Source: Candidatus Omnitrophota bacterium
Lineage (GTDB): Bacteria > Omnitrophota > Koll11 > Duberdicusellales > 4484-171
Reading direction: 5' to 3'
Assembly (NCBI GenBank): GCA_021735115.1
Contig: JAIPHQ010000036.1
Span: 1-7,034, forward strand
DNA length: 7,034 nt
The notes beneath the pieces were generated by a model. That model did no database searches. It was not told where the DNA came from and worked only from the letters and a program-made list of their open reading frames with translations. Within the stretch, counting starts at the first letter, position 1; each line of letters begins with the position of its first letter. Below are positions 6,954 through 7,034 of this stretch, in pieces. A program made the translations under genes and the position numbers.

Positions 6954-6967
6954 AAATAACGTTTACA
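6954..6967. promoter_or_regulatory. LacI/CcpA-like operator candidate upstream of the barrel gene
   Basis: The minus strand reads TGTAAACGTTATTT. Against the remembered cre-type pattern TGWAANCGNTNWCA, 8 of the 10 informative positions agree, including the central CG typical of LacI-family operators; the final CA is missing and outer symmetry is poor (core palindrome AACGTT). It overlaps the candidate -10 and start point of the barrel gene promoter, where a repressor would act. The LacI-type regulator at 2023-3021 is the obvious candidate ligand, but this is inference. Confidence 0.35.
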
Positions 6968-6994
6968 ATAACTATTTGCAGCCTTTAATGTCAT
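6965..6994 (-). promoter_or_regulatory. Weak promoter candidate of the barrel gene
   Basis: Minus-strand reading: ATGACA (6994-6989, 5 of 6 to -35), an 18-base spacer, and TATTGT (6970-6965, 4 of 6 to -10). The start would be near 6958, leaving a leader of about 15 bases that is mostly a U-run. The -35 is the end of the palindrome at 6989-7004. It is weak and would suit activator dependence. An alternative -10 (TATAAG, 7018-7013) would need a -35 just beyond the window. Confidence 0.35.
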
Positions 6995-7004
6995 TACAAT
7001 GACA
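6989..7004. promoter_or_regulatory. 16-bp palindromic operator candidate, TGTCA-N6-TGACA
   Basis: The plus strand reads TGTCATTACAATGACA: two perfect 7-base arms around a 2-base centre. Five-base half-sites with a six-base gap are the geometry of CRP/FNR-superfamily sites (CooA-type half-sites resemble TGTC). Its centre lies about 39-41 bases upstream of the start predicted from the weak barrel promoter, the class II activator position. A two-base loop and no U-run argue against a terminator. The binding protein is not in the window. Confidence 0.6.
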
Positions 7005-7034
7005 GGTAAGAACTTATAGGGTGTCCTAAATAGC

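Noticed and set aside
6989..7004. Terminator of a gene lying upstream of the window
   Set aside because: The hairpin loop would have only two bases and no U-run follows on either strand, so an operator is the better reading.
7005..7034. Short symmetry TAAGAACTTA and a TATAAG -10-like hexamer near the window end
   Set aside because: The 4-base arms are within chance, and the matching -35 would be outside the window, so no promoter can be claimed.

Overview
The window is AT-rich bacterial DNA with four protein genes, all on the minus strand and closely packed. The organism appears to be a diderm (Gram-negative-type) bacterium, because the largest gene encodes a signal-peptide-bearing outer-membrane beta-barrel protein ending in phenylalanine. 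The mix of TPR plus beta-barrel protein, membrane-anchored coiled-coil protein and class II ribonucleotide reductase recalls uncultured PVC-group lineages such as Omnitrophota. That placement rests on family memory and is only a guess.

Reading in the direction of transcription (high to low coordinates): 7034-6943 is a 92-base control region with a perfect-arm TGTCA-N6-TGACA palindrome, a weak promoter and a LacI/CcpA-like operator candidate. 6942-4282 encodes an 886-residue exported protein with one TPR, a basic/proline-rich linker and a large beta-barrel. 4281-4186 carries a strong extended -10 promoter, an imperfect inverted repeat and a strong Shine-Dalgarno. 4185-3028 encodes an inner-membrane-anchored protein with about 230 residues of coiled coil and a small C-terminal beta-rich domain. 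3021-2023 encodes a LacI-family repressor starting at GTG six bases after the previous stop, probably translationally coupled. 2022-1856 is the nrdJ control region, with two NrdR-box-like sites exactly 32 bp apart and a near-consensus promoter. 1855-1 encodes the first 618 residues of an adenosylcobalamin-dependent (class II) ribonucleotide reductase, cut by the window edge in its C-terminal TSCPD domain.

Functionally there are two blocks. The first is an envelope block: outer-membrane barrel, coiled-coil protein that could reach across the periplasm, and a sugar-type LacI regulator that may control it through the operator candidate upstream of the barrel gene. The second is the separately promoted nrdJ gene, with a control region suggesting deoxyribonucleotide-responsive repression by NrdR. 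No tRNA, rRNA, CRISPR, insertion sequence or convincing Rho-independent terminator was seen. The plus strand carries only shadow reading frames. The most distinctive content is the envelope pair with its linked regulator and the layered cis-regulatory sites; nothing in the window amounts to a complete, clearly new system.
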